Shown piece after piece: positions 8,235-18,042 of a DNA stretch of 64,000 nt (positions are counted from its first letter, which is position 1; each line of letters starts with the position of its first letter). Source of the DNA: Anaerolineae bacterium. Its GTDB lineage: Bacteria; Chloroflexota; Anaerolineae; Promineifilales; Promineifilaceae. Below the pieces are notes generated by a model that saw only the letters and a list, made by a program, of their open reading frames with translations, did no database searches and had not been told where the DNA came from. Made by a program: the position numbers and the translations under genes. The stretch spans positions 1 through 64,000 of the forward strand of contig JAHDWJ010000021.1 in NCBI GenBank assembly GCA_023384415.1, read 5' to 3'.

Positions 8235-9032
8235 CTAATAATAAATCGTAGCCACGATGTGAATGAACATGGCCGTGAACAAGGTCAATCCCAGGGGGAT
8301 GTGGAAGGTGTGCCAATACCCCATGAGGCGGCGGACGGTTTGCAGAGAACGTATCTGGCGAATGAGCCGCTGCTGGCGGCGCAGCTGCTTCTCAATTTCC
8401 CCCATGCGGGCCTGCTCCTGCCGATCTAACTGGCGGATGGCCTGACCGATGCGCCGTCGTTCGCGGGCTTCCTGCCAGCGGTGGCCCAGCAGTTCCAGGA
8501 CGGAGAGATCAGAGGGGGGTGGGGTCGCGGCCGCTTCCCGTGACACCAATATCTGTACCTGCATAGATTTATCCGCCGACCAGGCCATTAACTCCTGCCG
8601 TGCCTGCCACAGCTCCAGCTCCAACGTGCGCCGATCTAATTCTACCCCGGCCAGGGAGCGTGGGACAGCGGTATAAATGTACCGGCCCAGAAAACCGCTC
8701 AACACCACCAACACCGTCATTAGAAACGTGAATCCGGCCAGGCCACGGAACTCCAGGGCGGTGTGCATAAAAACCAGGGTGGGGCCAACGATGCCGGTGA
8801 AGATGTGAAAGGATAGCCAATGGCGCACCGGCCAAAAGCTAAACCAACCCAGCCGTTTACGCAGGCTGTACAACGTCTCCGTCATTACCATCAGCACCGC
8901 CCCCAGAATCCCCAGCCCATGCCCAAACGGATGCCCTCCCGCTGGCGTGGTGACAAGCTCATAGCCGATATACACCAGGAGCAAGAAAAAAACGACCAAA
9001 AAACTGAGCTTAAGTTCAAAATTATCGTTCAT
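8235..9032 (-). CDS. Membrane cytochrome b-like redox subunit
   Basis: A 265-residue integral membrane protein with about five hydrophobic segments and a central charged, coiled region (about 150-225). Histidines in RHWLSFHIFTGIVG, FMHTALEF and the C-terminal HTFHIPLG/MFIHIVATIYY helix are suitable as bis-His heme b ligands. A longer frame from 9086 adds 18 residues that come only from a GCGAGTGGGCGAGT spacer repeat, so the ATG at 9032 (MNDNFELKLS) is preferred; no clear ribosome site is seen at either. Its coupling with the ferredoxin and flavoprotein suggests a small transmembrane electron-transfer complex. The family name is uncertain. Confidence 0.7.
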   Translation of the reverse strand: MNDNFELKLSFLVVFFLLLVYIGYELVTTPAGGHPFGHGLGILGAVLMVMTETLYSLRKRLGWFSFWPVRHWLSFHIFTGIVGPTLVFMHTALEFRGLAGFTFLMTVLVVLSGFLGRYIYTAVPRSLAGVELDRRTLELELWQARQELMAWSADKSMQVQILVSREAAATPPPSDLSVLELLGHRWQEARERRRIGQAIRQLDRQEQARMGEIEKQLRRQQRLIRQIRSLQTVRRLMGYWHTFHIPLGLTLFTAMFIHIVATIYY

Positions 9033-9107
9033 GGTTTGCGAGTATGCGAGTGGGCGAGTTTGCGCGTGGGCGAGTGAGTGCGTCACTCATCTCTCAGTCC
9101 TCACTCC
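9033..9107. repeat. GCGAGT-type spacer repeat
   Basis: Repeated GCGAGT/GGGCGAGT units followed by CAGTCCTCACTCCTCACTCC. It separates the histidine kinase from the cytochrome b gene and overlaps the rejected upstream start of the latter. Confidence 0.7.
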
Positions 9108-11210
9108 TCACTCCTTCTGAAGCCAAAACCCAAATTCACTCCCCACCCCCTCTTCACTTTGGGCGAATACGTCGCCGCCGTGGGCGGTGATGACGGCTTT
9201 GACCAGAGCCAGCCCCAGCCCGACACTTTCGACCCCCCGGGTCACGGAATCAGCCATTTGGGTGAAGCTGTCCCACAGACCGGGCAGCCGCTCCGGAGGA
9301 ATACCGACGCCGGTATCTTGTACGACCAGACGAATCTGGTTCGCTTCGGCCCAGGCGCGGACCGTTACCTGGCCCCCCTCTGGGGTAAATTTGATGGCGT
9401 TTTGCACCAGGTGGTGGATCGCTTCGCCCAGGCGGGTGGCATCGGCCTGGATGGGGGAAAGGGGGGTCTCGCTGGTGTGTTGTAAGGTGATGAGGCGAGA
9501 GTCTGCCAGCGGCCGCAGCGGGGCCAAAGTCGTCTCAATCAACTCTAACAAATCCACCTGGTCCAGCTGCAAATCCCCCTGCTTCTGCAAGAATGAAGCA
9601 ATGGAGACCAGATGCTCAATCATATTTTTGGCCCGTTGAATCCCCTGCTTGAGGCTTTCCAGCTCCTCTTGCTGCCCTTCGGGCCAATGGTCGGTGCCAT
9701 ACCGCTCTAAAATATGCAGGGAAAAGCCGATGTTGGCAAATGGGGTACGCAGCTCGTGGGAAACAACGCTGATGAACGCCGATTTGAGCCGATCTACCTC
9801 TTGCAGCTGCACATTGGCCTGCTCCAGAGAAGCATAAGCCTGCTGTAAATTCTGGTTGGCCTGGACTAAATCTTCAAAGAGACGGGCGTTTTCCAGGGCG
9901 ACGGCCGTCTGATCAGCCAGGGTGGTGAGGAGGAGCAAATCTTCTTTGTAATACCGGTTGCCCGATATTTTTGGCCCTAAGCCAAACAGGCCAATCCATT
10001 TGCCCTGGGAATGAACCGGCACGTACACTTCCATGCCCAGGGCGGCCAGCCACTCTTTCTCTTCGGGCACAGCTTTGCGGAATTGGGGCAGCAGATCAAT
10101 GTTGTATTGGGTCAGCGGCTGGCGAATCTGACTCAGGTAGTCGGCAATGGGGCTGTGCTGGGGAAGGGCGCCCAGAACCAACCGGTCAGGGCCAAAGCTT
10201 TGCACACTGCGAAACTCAAAATGGGGGTCAGGGTCAGGGATGGTATCTACCAGGAAGAGGGTGCCGTGCTGAAGTCCCATCCCTTCGCTGATGAGGCTGA
10301 CGGCGGTAGCTTCCAGGGTTTGCAGGTGGACGATGTTGCTGACTTGCAGGCTGTATTGGCGCAGTAGGGCAGTAGCGTCGTAATCGGAATCGGCACTAAG
10401 ACGTGCGGCCGCTCGCTGTACTAGTCTAACCAGGGGTTGAAACAGGAGCGCGGCCGCGACCACCAGTACCATCCCCCCATACAGCGGATCATACGCCGGG
10501 GTGGTGCGAAACAGTTCATCCAGAAGCCGCAACCCCAGAGCGTACCCTATGGCCAACAGGCCAGCCACAATAATCAGACTAAACACCCGTCGTACAATTT
10601 GGCGAATATCGGGCAGGTTGTAGGTGATCCCTACAATTACCAGAGCCAGCAGGGGCAGCCCACGCAGCAGCAGGGAGAGGTTCAGCCACCCGATAAACCA
10701 GAGGGTATCGCTGAGGATGAAGCCGATGAGGACAAACATCCAGTAGGTGAGCCGGTTACGGTGCAGGGGCTGGCGGCGGGTCTGGCGGTAGGCCAGGAGC
10801 AGGGAAAAACCAACGCGGCCGCCCAGCACCCCCCATAAAAACAAGGCGAGGGGCAGGGTGAGAGAGGCGGCCGCCGGGAAAACCAGGGGGGCCAGGAACA
10901 GAAGCAAGGCAAGGGGAATGGGCAGCAGCCGCCAGCTCCAGGGCAGGGGGGCAGAGATGAAGGCGGCGGTCAGGTGGAGAAAGATAACGGTGAGGGGTAG
11001 GGGAGCTGCGGCCGCCAGAGCTATATCTCGATTGGTAACATAAAACCAGCCAGCCAGCCCATTCCAAAGCAGAGTAAAACCAAAATAAATGAGCAGCCAG
11101 CGCGTCAGCCAGGTATCCCGTGTTCCCCGCGTCCACACAATCCCAAAACAACCCAGCGCCATCCCCCCGGTCAGCAGAAGCAAAAGAGGCTGTATCTGCC
11201 ATAACATCAT
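9108..11210 (-). CDS. Membrane sensor histidine kinase with GAF domain
   Basis: A 700-residue sensor kinase. The first about 270 residues are seven or more hydrophobic segments of the 7TM histidine-kinase N-terminal kind. A GAF domain (about 290-450) follows, then a short coiled segment. The HisKA box is VVSHELRTPF with phospho-acceptor His near 482. The HATPase has VQNAIKF (N box), DTGVGIP (G1) and GLGLALVKAV (G2). It should autophosphorylate in response to a membrane or small-molecule signal and pass phosphate to a response regulator. No regulator is adjacent (the one at 15002 pairs with another kinase), so it looks like an orphan. The signal is unknown. Confidence 0.9.
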   Translation of the reverse strand: MMLWQIQPLLLLLTGGMALGCFGIVWTRGTRDTWLTRWLLIYFGFTLLWNGLAGWFYVTNRDIALAAAAPLPLTVIFLHLTAAFISAPLPWSWRLLPIPLALLLFLAPLVFPAAASLTLPLALFLWGVLGGRVGFSLLLAYRQTRRQPLHRNRLTYWMFVLIGFILSDTLWFIGWLNLSLLLRGLPLLALVIVGITYNLPDIRQIVRRVFSLIIVAGLLAIGYALGLRLLDELFRTTPAYDPLYGGMVLVVAAALLFQPLVRLVQRAAARLSADSDYDATALLRQYSLQVSNIVHLQTLEATAVSLISEGMGLQHGTLFLVDTIPDPDPHFEFRSVQSFGPDRLVLGALPQHSPIADYLSQIRQPLTQYNIDLLPQFRKAVPEEKEWLAALGMEVYVPVHSQGKWIGLFGLGPKISGNRYYKEDLLLLTTLADQTAVALENARLFEDLVQANQNLQQAYASLEQANVQLQEVDRLKSAFISVVSHELRTPFANIGFSLHILERYGTDHWPEGQQEELESLKQGIQRAKNMIEHLVSIASFLQKQGDLQLDQVDLLELIETTLAPLRPLADSRLITLQHTSETPLSPIQADATRLGEAIHHLVQNAIKFTPEGGQVTVRAWAEANQIRLVVQDTGVGIPPERLPGLWDSFTQMADSVTRGVESVGLGLALVKAVITAHGGDVFAQSEEGVGSEFGFWLQKE

Positions 11211-11496
11211 TCATCTATTGTGCCCTATCTTTTGGCAATGAGGAAATAGGATTGTCGGTTTTTCACCTTCCAGCCGTAACTACTAAGCCAATTAGCCCAA
11301 AAGATGGAACAAAACAGCGGGTACGAATGGCTAACCATTTACCAATCGTATCTTAACCTGCTCTTGAGATAATTAGAACAAGAAGTCCAACATGAATCAG
11401 CCATTGGTGGTGGACAGCCAACAAATGGAGAAATTTCTCCAAAAATTAAGTGCATGTTATCGCCGGCCAGGGCAGCTTTACCTGGGTAGAAGCAGG
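11211..11496. other. Non-coding gap
   Basis: A 286-bp gap between the histidine kinase start and the end of the DUF1361 gene. No gene, terminator or recognisable repeat was found. It is poorer in GC than its surroundings and presumably carries the kinase promoter, but I could not assign boxes with confidence. Confidence 0.4.
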
Positions 11497-12165
11497 TCAC
11501 CCTTTATCCATCCTTTTGGCATAGGCCGGTGAAGGAGATAACCGGGGCAATGCAACCAACACAGCGTAGGTAGCGGTGAGAAGAACTGCCAGCGACAAAG
11601 TGACGATAAAAGTGCGCAGCTCAAAAAGGCTGCCCACCATGTCGCGGGCTAAGGCTGTTGGAGAGATGAACAAATCCCAACTGTTCCAGCGTAGGAACCG
11701 GCCTACATAAATGCCGTAGCTGCTTAGCAGCAGTGCCCCCACCACAAACCCCCAACTGCCCACAACTCCCAGATAATGGGCCACTACTCCCTGGATGAGC
11801 CGCAAGGAGACGTACCCTAATACCAGCCCCGTAAGGGCAAAGGTGGCAAACATGAGCGTATCGTACCAGAGCAGCCGGCCGCTCAAATACGCCAGGTGCA
11901 TCAAATCGGTGACCAGGTAGGGGGCATTGGGGAAGAAAAGCAGCCACCACCCCCCTAAAATGGCCTGGGTGATGGGGCGGTTGGGCAGCGCGGCCGCGAC
12001 CCCCGCCAACCCCACCGGTATCCAGGCCAAAAACAGGTTCCACAGCAAAAACAGAAACAGTAAATGCCCGGTATGCCAGGCACGTGCCCCAACCAGGCTC
12101 ACCGCCAACGCGGAAACCAGAAGCAAAGGGGCTAAAAGGGTTAAAAGCTGTTTAATTAAAGCCAT
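11497..12165 (-). CDS. DUF1361 family membrane protein
   Basis: A 222-residue polytopic protein with about six transmembrane helices. Family hallmarks are visible: LFLAWIPVGLAG, FFPNAPYLVTDLMHL and the GRFLRWNSWDLF motif near the C terminus. The function of DUF1361 is unknown. A longer frame from 12249 adds 28 residues made from the GGTGAATGGGTGAATG repeat (12170-12200), so I use the ATG at 12165 (MALIKQ). It is the last of three consecutive minus-strand membrane-protein genes (14645 to 11497), perhaps an operon. Confidence 0.85.
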   Translation of the reverse strand: MALIKQLLTLLAPLLLVSALAVSLVGARAWHTGHLLFLFLLWNLFLAWIPVGLAGVAAALPNRPITQAILGGWWLLFFPNAPYLVTDLMHLAYLSGRLLWYDTLMFATFALTGLVLGYVSLRLIQGVVAHYLGVVGSWGFVVGALLLSSYGIYVGRFLRWNSWDLFISPTALARDMVGSLFELRTFIVTLSLAVLLTATYAVLVALPRLSPSPAYAKRMDKG

Positions 12166-12253
12166 AGTGAATGGTGAATGGGTGAATGGGTGAATGGGTG
12201 AATGGTTAATGAAGTCATAAACGCCGCTCATTAACCGTTCACAGTTCACCCAT
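12166..12253. repeat. GGTGAATG tandem repeat
   Basis: About five GGTGAAT(G/GG) units at 12169-12206, with an inverted relative (GTTCACAGTTCACCCATTCACC) at about 12236-12258. It is spacer material of the same class as the other gap repeats. Confidence 0.75.
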
Positions 12254-12940
12254 TCACCGATTAATTATTTCTCCGATCAACTGTAGCAAGTAGGTGTACA
12301 GATTGGTCTCTGGCAGCCGGAAGAGGACAAACTGGAGATCGCGGCCCACAAAGGGAGCCAGGACATAAGCCATCTGGGAGCCGACGAACATGTAGAGGAA
12401 TATCCACAACTGCAAAATGACGCGGCCGCGAACCTGCACCATCTGGTCCAAATCATCTGTCACCCGTACTGCCAGATAATGGAAATGCCGCTGAATGCTG
12501 TACAACCCGGCCAGGCTGCAAAAGGCGAAAATGGTTACATGAAGCAGCAGTAAAAAGGTGTAGCTGGAGCCGCTCAAGAGGAAAAAGAGGGCAATAGGCG
12601 CGAATGACCCGAGTAGAACGGCGGTAATGGACAGGCCCGTTAACAGGACGACCATCGCCTGGGCAAACCGTATCCGTGAGCCAAAGAACAGGCTAACAAA
12701 GTACAAAGTGGGCAGGCAGATGAGCAGGGTGACAAAGAGGAGCATGGGTACTTTGATCGCTGACGCGGCCGCTTGCAAGAAGGAGTGATGCAGCCCCATG
12801 GTGAACCCATAAAAAGCACTCCCGCCAATGATATACAAGGTCAAGCGGGCCAACGCCGGCGTCAAATCCCGCTCATGGAGTAACTGATTACCGAAAAACC
12901 GTGCATCCTTGAAAATCGTTTCCATCGTTGGATTAAACAT
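12254..12940 (-). CDS. Six-helix integral membrane protein, Yip1-like
   Basis: A 228-residue protein with about six hydrophobic segments and a short cytosolic N terminus. It has KVPMLLFVTLLICLPTLYF and a later SFAPIALFFLLSG stretch; such patterns occur in bacterial Yip1-like membrane families of unknown role. A strong GGGAGG precedes the start; spacing favours the ATG at 12940 over the GTG one codon earlier. It sits between the DUF4173 and DUF1361 genes, so a shared membrane or envelope function is possible but unproven. Confidence 0.7.
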   Translation of the reverse strand: MFNPTMETIFKDARFFGNQLLHERDLTPALARLTLYIIGGSAFYGFTMGLHHSFLQAAASAIKVPMLLFVTLLICLPTLYFVSLFFGSRIRFAQAMVVLLTGLSITAVLLGSFAPIALFFLLSGSSYTFLLLLHVTIFAFCSLAGLYSIQRHFHYLAVRVTDDLDQMVQVRGRVILQLWIFLYMFVGSQMAYVLAPFVGRDLQFVLFRLPETNLYTYLLQLIGEIINR

Positions 12941-13010
12941 CACGACCTCCCTGTGAAACTGAAGGATGAATTATGAAGGATGAATTATGAACACACCCCA
13001 CAACTCGAAA

Positions 13011-14645
13011 CTAGAAACTAGAAACTAACCCCCTATACGCCCGCCAGCGACTCAGGTGGGCTGATTGCCAGCGACGCCACTGGTCATTGTTTTCATACAG
13101 TTCCCACTGGGCCGTCAGGTGGCGAGCCAGAATGGTATCCAGAGTAGTGACACATTCACCAAGATAATCGGGCTGTGAGGGTAGGGTGCGGTTGATTTCA
13201 GGCAGATATAGTTCGCGGCCGCAAGCCGGATCATACACCCTCTGCTTATCCCCCTGAACCTGCTGCCAGGCCAGCAACAGGGCCGGTATGGCATCATCAG
13301 ACAGTTGGGTTAGATAGACGGCATCCAGGTCCCCAGTAGCCGCATACCGCACCATGTTTTGCCGCACAATGAACATATCCGGGTTGATCAGGTTCAGGGT
13401 GGTCACAAACCCGAGCGCGGCCGCCAGGGTGATGAATGGGAGACGGTGCGGCCGCAGCCACAACACCAGCACCATCCCCACAAACAACACCCCTAACCAG
13501 ACCATAAACACGTGACTGTACAAACGCAGTTGGGTAAAGCCATACGTTTGCTCATACAGTTGCAGGCGCAAAAAAGCGGAAGCCAACTGCACCAACACCA
13601 ACCCCGCCATGACCGTGCCCAACCCATTAAATAGCCGGGTCTGCCCCACCGTCTCCCGGCGCGAGAGCCAATGGAGACCGGTTAATAGAATAAACGTCAG
13701 CACAGCCACTGTTACCAGCTCAAAAAAGCCACGTCGGGCATATTCGGCATAAGTGAACCCATCCAATCTGATGTTGGCGCGGCCGCCAAACAGATACGCC
13801 ATCTGAATCCAGCCAAACAAGATAAACAGCCCATTGACCAGTACCAGGATAATCGCCGTTTCAATAAAGCCCAGGGAAAAGAGCGGCCGCGCCGGGCCAT
13901 CTGGGGATTTCTCCGCTGGGGGATGGGCCAGGGCGTAAATAAGACCACCTGTGAACCCCCAGGCCAGCCCCAGAATGAGTACCCCACGCCAGGCATAGTG
14001 CACCAGGTCATCAACCGTCTCCCAGGCTAAAATTCGGGCCAGATACCCGGCAAAGATGAGGTCAGAAGCGGCCAACAGCAAGGTAAAAACGAATAAAATA
14101 GGCAAAGCCAGCAGCGCCCCACGCAAAAACGGAACGATCCGCTGGCTATTTTGGGGGTTGATCTGCCGGGCGGTATGGACCACCATCTGACCCCCATACC
14201 AAAGGGTGTAAACAGATGTCTGTAAAGGAACCAGTACCCCATCCCGAAAGCGAATATGGAACAGGCTGGCATGGGCGTAATGGTGGGCTAACAACAGCAG
14301 CAAAAACAGCACGGTACTGAGGTTGAGAAAGGTGAGAAACCCATTACTACGGACAAAAACCATAGCCGCAAAAAAGAGGATGGCCGGCCCCACCCACAAG
14401 TTAATCAGCCGCGGCCGCACCCCTTCATACCAGCTTAATATCCCCAATAGAGTTAGAAGCGCGGCCGCGAACAAGAAAACGGAGACCCCTAACAGTTTGC
14501 CATAAAAGAGCCAATCAAATAGCCAACCCAACCCCAACCCCACCACTAACACCCGCGTCGGAGCGTGTAAATAAAAAGAGAGACTGGTGGCTGGGGTTTC
14601 TTTTTTCAAGGAAGGGGTCGTCAGGGGGGGTGAAAATTGAGTCAT
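13011..14645 (-). CDS. DUF4173/DUF4153-type membrane protein
   Basis: A 544-residue polytopic protein with about twelve predicted helices in the first 430 residues and a soluble C-terminal tail of about 110 residues rich in Trp and Tyr. The central LRLYSHVFMVWLG matches the conserved core of the DUF4173 family, whose function is unknown. A GAGG precedes the ATG by 7 bp. The gap before the next gene (12941-13010) carries ACTAGAAACTAGAAACT and GGATGAATTATGAA repeats. Likely first gene of the three-gene membrane cluster. Confidence 0.8.
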   Translation of the reverse strand: MTQFSPPLTTPSLKKETPATSLSFYLHAPTRVLVVGLGLGWLFDWLFYGKLLGVSVFLFAAALLTLLGILSWYEGVRPRLINLWVGPAILFFAAMVFVRSNGFLTFLNLSTVLFLLLLLAHHYAHASLFHIRFRDGVLVPLQTSVYTLWYGGQMVVHTARQINPQNSQRIVPFLRGALLALPILFVFTLLLAASDLIFAGYLARILAWETVDDLVHYAWRGVLILGLAWGFTGGLIYALAHPPAEKSPDGPARPLFSLGFIETAIILVLVNGLFILFGWIQMAYLFGGRANIRLDGFTYAEYARRGFFELVTVAVLTFILLTGLHWLSRRETVGQTRLFNGLGTVMAGLVLVQLASAFLRLQLYEQTYGFTQLRLYSHVFMVWLGVLFVGMVLVLWLRPHRLPFITLAAALGFVTTLNLINPDMFIVRQNMVRYAATGDLDAVYLTQLSDDAIPALLLAWQQVQGDKQRVYDPACGRELYLPEINRTLPSQPDYLGECVTTLDTILARHLTAQWELYENNDQWRRWQSAHLSRWRAYRGLVSSF

Positions 14646-15001
14646 GATCTACCTCGTGAGAAAATGGGAACGGCTAACTGTTCACCATTATAAACACCAC
14701 TCCCCATGTCCCCAGTGACGCAAAGCCGACAATATCTGCACCCAAACACCACGCGGCCGCACTCAGGTGCTTGACGATCCGCTGGGGTATATCGTCCAAT
14801 AGAACGCAAGAACACATAGATTTACGATTGGCCTGGAAAAGGCGCAACCACTTCTTTTCCGCTACAATGACCCAGTCACCAACCTCTTAAATCTTTAATC
14901 TACTGGCCTCTGGCAAAAATTAATTTCACCAGTGCTAATAACCAATACACCAATACACTAATAACCAGTAGACGCCAGACTCCAGTAATCTCCCATCTCT
15001 C
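14646..15001. other. Divergent non-coding region
   Basis: This 356-bp gap separates the DUF4173 gene (minus) from the response regulator (plus). It has one GCGGCCGC at 14753 and AATAACCAATACACCAATACAC repeats at about 14935-14965. No gene is credible. Promoters must lie here in both directions, but I cannot assign clear boxes. Confidence 0.45.
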
Positions 15002-15736
15002 ATGTTCACCCTCCTCCTCGTCGAAGATAACGAAAAACTCCGCCCGGCTATGAAAAGCGGGCTGGAAAGCACCGGGCAGGTGCAAATCGTTTATGATTGT
15101 CCTACCGGTGAAGCAGCATTGGAATATTGCCTGCAAACTCCACCCGAAGCGATTTTGATGGATGTACAGTTGGCCGGGATGATGAATGGCATTGAAGCGG
15201 CCATTGCCATCCGTCGGGAGCTGCCCCGCCTGCCGGTCGTCTTTTACTCTATTCAGGATGATGATGCCTATTACCGGGCTTTCCGGCGGTCAGGCATTCT
15301 TAGCCATTATGCCTATGTGCGGAAATCGAATTACCTGCTGCCCCAGTTGATTGTCCCCCTGCTAGAAGATGCAGTACGCGGCCGCAGCTTTATTGACCCC
15401 GACATCGAAGCCCGCGTCCAGGAAGTCCGCCACAAAGATGCCAAATCCCCTCTGGCCCTGTTAGAACCAACTGAACTGGCCGTCGCCAAAATGGTGGCTC
15501 AGGGGATGAGCAATGAGCAGATCGCCAGCAAAATGGGTTTCCGCGACAAACGAACCATAAGCCGGATCAACGGCCAGATTTATACCGCCTGGGGTCTCAA
15601 CGATACCACCACCGATGAAAAAGTCGCCCGCACCCGCGCCGCTCTCATCTACAACAGCGGCCGCCTCATCCACTGGAATGAGGATGGCTTGCCCCTCGTG
15701 CAAAATGAGCGGGGGGAGTGGGAAGAAATGAATTGA
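15002..15736 (+). CDS. NarL/LuxR-type response regulator
   Basis: A 244-residue two-component regulator. The receiver domain (1-125) has the acidic pair Glu8-Asp9, phospho-acceptor Asp54 in ILMDVQL and Lys108. A LuxR-like helix-turn-helix lies at about 155-225 (TELAVAKMVAQGMSNEQIASKMG), followed by a short C-terminal tail. It should bind DNA when phosphorylated. The cognate kinase follows 8 bp downstream, so the pair is co-transcribed. Target genes are unknown; the small GlsB gene downstream is one candidate by position only. Confidence 0.93.
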   Translation: MFTLLLVEDNEKLRPAMKSGLESTGQVQIVYDCPTGEAALEYCLQTPPEAILMDVQLAGMMNGIEAAIAIRRELPRLPVVFYSIQDDDAYYRAFRRSGILSHYAYVRKSNYLLPQLIVPLLEDAVRGRSFIDPDIEARVQEVRHKDAKSPLALLEPTELAVAKMVAQGMSNEQIASKMGFRDKRTISRINGQIYTAWGLNDTTTDEKVARTRAALIYNSGRLIHWNEDGLPLVQNERGEWEEMN

Positions 15737-15744
15737 AATCGTAA

Positions 15745-17883
15745 ATGAGTGATTACCCCCTCCTCAACTGGGCCGCTATGGCCATCTCCCTCTTTAATGC
15801 CATCTTGCTCTTTTGGCTGGGGCTGACGGTGCTGCTGAACTCTGACCGGCAGGCGTGGGGGATATGGCTGGCGGCCGCGGGGCTGCTCATGGGTGGGGTG
15901 TTCTTTGTCAGCCACCTGGTAATTTTATACATCGGACCAACCACCTTGAGCCTGATCATGGTTATCTGGTGGGGCATCGGGCTAATCCCAGCCATCCTTA
16001 TGCCTTACAGTTGGTACACCATCGCTTTGTGGTACAGCGGCTTTTGGCAAGAGCCGGTACCCTGGTTACAGCGGCGGCATGGCGCCGCTTTTCTGATCAT
16101 TACCCTGGTGATGGTGATAGGGCTGCTGCTGATGGTGGTAGGGATAATGCTTCTAGCCCAGCGGTTCCGCTCCCCAGATGAATTTTTTGATCAACTGCGT
16201 TTCTTCATTCGCTGGTCATTTTTGGGTATTCCCCTGCTCTCTCTCGCCTATTCCGGCTATGTGGTGCTGTGCGTCGCCCTTTCCTGGGACACCCTGCGCC
16301 ATCCGGGACCCTCCCACCGGGCCATGGGGACCTTAGCCCGACAAAGAGCTAGACCATGGTTCGCGGCCGCGTCCCTCATCCTGCTCCTGGTCAGCCTCAT
16401 GGTGGCCGGGGTGCTGAACTGGCTGGTGCAGCAATCCCGCCATGTTCCCCTGATAGATATTTACTGGGAACATCGAGCTGTCATCGCCTGGTGGGATTTG
16501 CTGGTCTCCGCCCTGATCGCCATCGCCAATATGTTGGCCGGGCAGGCCATCATCGCCTATGAACTGTTTACAGGGAAGATTTTGCCCCGGCGCGGGTTAC
16601 AGCGGCATTGGCGGCGGGCCATTATCCTGGCAGCCGGATATGGGTTTGTCATTGGCGGGAGCCTGGCGATTAATTTGCGGCCGCTGTACAGTCTGCTCCT
16701 GACCGCTATGTTGATGACCCTGTTTTATGCCCTGTTTAGCTGGCGATCTTATGCCGAACGGGAACATTTCATCGCCAGTTTGCGCCCGTTCATCACCGGT
16801 CAACAGCTTTATCCCCAACTGCTTACAGAAACCGAAACGGTTGTCCTGGAGCTTGACATTCACACCCCATTTCGCGCCCTGTGCCGTGATTTATTGGATG
16901 CCCAACTCGCCTATCTCATCTCCGTCGGACCGCTGGCCCCGCTGGTCGGTCCACCGCTGCTTTATCCTCAAACGGCGTCCCCAGAACTACCCCCATTGGC
17001 CGAGCTTACCAGCCAATTTAGCACCCCAAAAATCACCTGGCTGGCAGTGGAGCCGGCCCAATATGCCGGGGCTATCTGGGCGGTGCCGCTGTGGAGTGAG
17101 CGTGGGCTGGTAGGCATTTTGCTGCTAGGGGAAAAAGTGAGCGGCGGGCTGTATACCCAGGAGGAGATGGAAGTGGCTCGGGCCAGTGGCGAACGGTTAA
17201 TTGATATGAAGGCCAGTGCGGAGATGGCCCATCGGCTAATGGGGTTGCAGCGGCAGCGGTTGGCCGAAAGCCAGGTCATTGACCGGCGTACCCGGCGGGT
17301 GCTGCATGATGAGGTGCTGCCTCAACTGCATACCGCCTTGCTGTCCTTGAGTCGAGTTCCCACTGGTGAAGCCGTTCAAGAGGCATCAGAGATGCTCGCG
17401 GCCGCGCACCGGCAAATCGCCAACCTGCTGCGAGAAATGCCTATCGGGGCCGCCCCGGAAGTGACCCGCCTGGGATTTATCGTCGCCTTGCAGCAGGTCG
17501 TGGCACAAGAGTTTAATGACGCCTTTGATAGTGTGCAGTGGCAGGTATCCCCGGGCACCGATCAGGCCCTGCACCATCTCTCACCGCTATCGGCAGAAGT
17601 GTGCTTTTATGCCGCCAGGGAAGCGATACGCAATGCCGCTCGCCATGCCCGCCCCACGGAAACAGGTCAACCGCTCAATTTACGTATTACCGCCGGGCAT
17701 ACCCCTACCTTGCACCTGGTGATTGAAGATGATGGGGTAGGGTTGAACGCGGCCGCGTCCCCCAACGGTGGTAGCGGACAAGGGTTAGCCTTGCACAGCA
17801 CCATGATGGCCGTCATTGGGGGCTCCCTTGCTTTAGAGAGTATTCCCCACACCTATACGCGAATCACCTTGACCCTGCCATAA
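15745..17883 (+). CDS. NarL-family sensor histidine kinase
   Basis: A 712-residue kinase with roughly nine to ten membrane segments in the first 350 residues and a GAF-like segment (about 360-500). The HisKA_3 box is RRVLHDEVLPQLH with phospho-acceptor His near 521. The HATPase has DDGVGL and GQGLALHSTMMAVIGG. It is paired with the response regulator just upstream. The large membrane part suggests sensing of a membrane-associated or hydrophobic signal, which cannot be named from sequence. Confidence 0.92.
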   Translation: MSDYPLLNWAAMAISLFNAILLFWLGLTVLLNSDRQAWGIWLAAAGLLMGGVFFVSHLVILYIGPTTLSLIMVIWWGIGLIPAILMPYSWYTIALWYSGFWQEPVPWLQRRHGAAFLIITLVMVIGLLLMVVGIMLLAQRFRSPDEFFDQLRFFIRWSFLGIPLLSLAYSGYVVLCVALSWDTLRHPGPSHRAMGTLARQRARPWFAAASLILLLVSLMVAGVLNWLVQQSRHVPLIDIYWEHRAVIAWWDLLVSALIAIANMLAGQAIIAYELFTGKILPRRGLQRHWRRAIILAAGYGFVIGGSLAINLRPLYSLLLTAMLMTLFYALFSWRSYAEREHFIASLRPFITGQQLYPQLLTETETVVLELDIHTPFRALCRDLLDAQLAYLISVGPLAPLVGPPLLYPQTASPELPPLAELTSQFSTPKITWLAVEPAQYAGAIWAVPLWSERGLVGILLLGEKVSGGLYTQEEMEVARASGERLIDMKASAEMAHRLMGLQRQRLAESQVIDRRTRRVLHDEVLPQLHTALLSLSRVPTGEAVQEASEMLAAAHRQIANLLREMPIGAAPEVTRLGFIVALQQVVAQEFNDAFDSVQWQVSPGTDQALHHLSPLSAEVCFYAAREAIRNAARHARPTETGQPLNLRITAGHTPTLHLVIEDDGVGLNAAASPNGGSGQGLALHSTMMAVIGGSLALESIPHTYTRITLTLP

Positions 17884-17969
17884 CCTGATACATCCCATTG
17901 GTTGCACTGGGCAAAACTGATTTCCCCCGGCAAATTTAAAAGACAAAGGTGCGGAATATTCCCCAAATG

Positions 17970-17997
17970 TTGGCAGGCAGGCGGCAAGCGGTAAAAT
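17970..17997 (+). promoter_or_regulatory. Sigma-70-like promoter for the GlsB gene
   Basis: TTGGCA (17970-17975) and TAAAAT (17992-17997) are separated by 16 bp, 45 bp upstream of the small membrane protein gene. AAAAGGAG precedes that start codon. Confidence 0.55.
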
Positions 17998-18042
17998 AGT
18001 GCCAATTATCCACCGGGAGCCACCTTACAAAAGGAGTAAATT

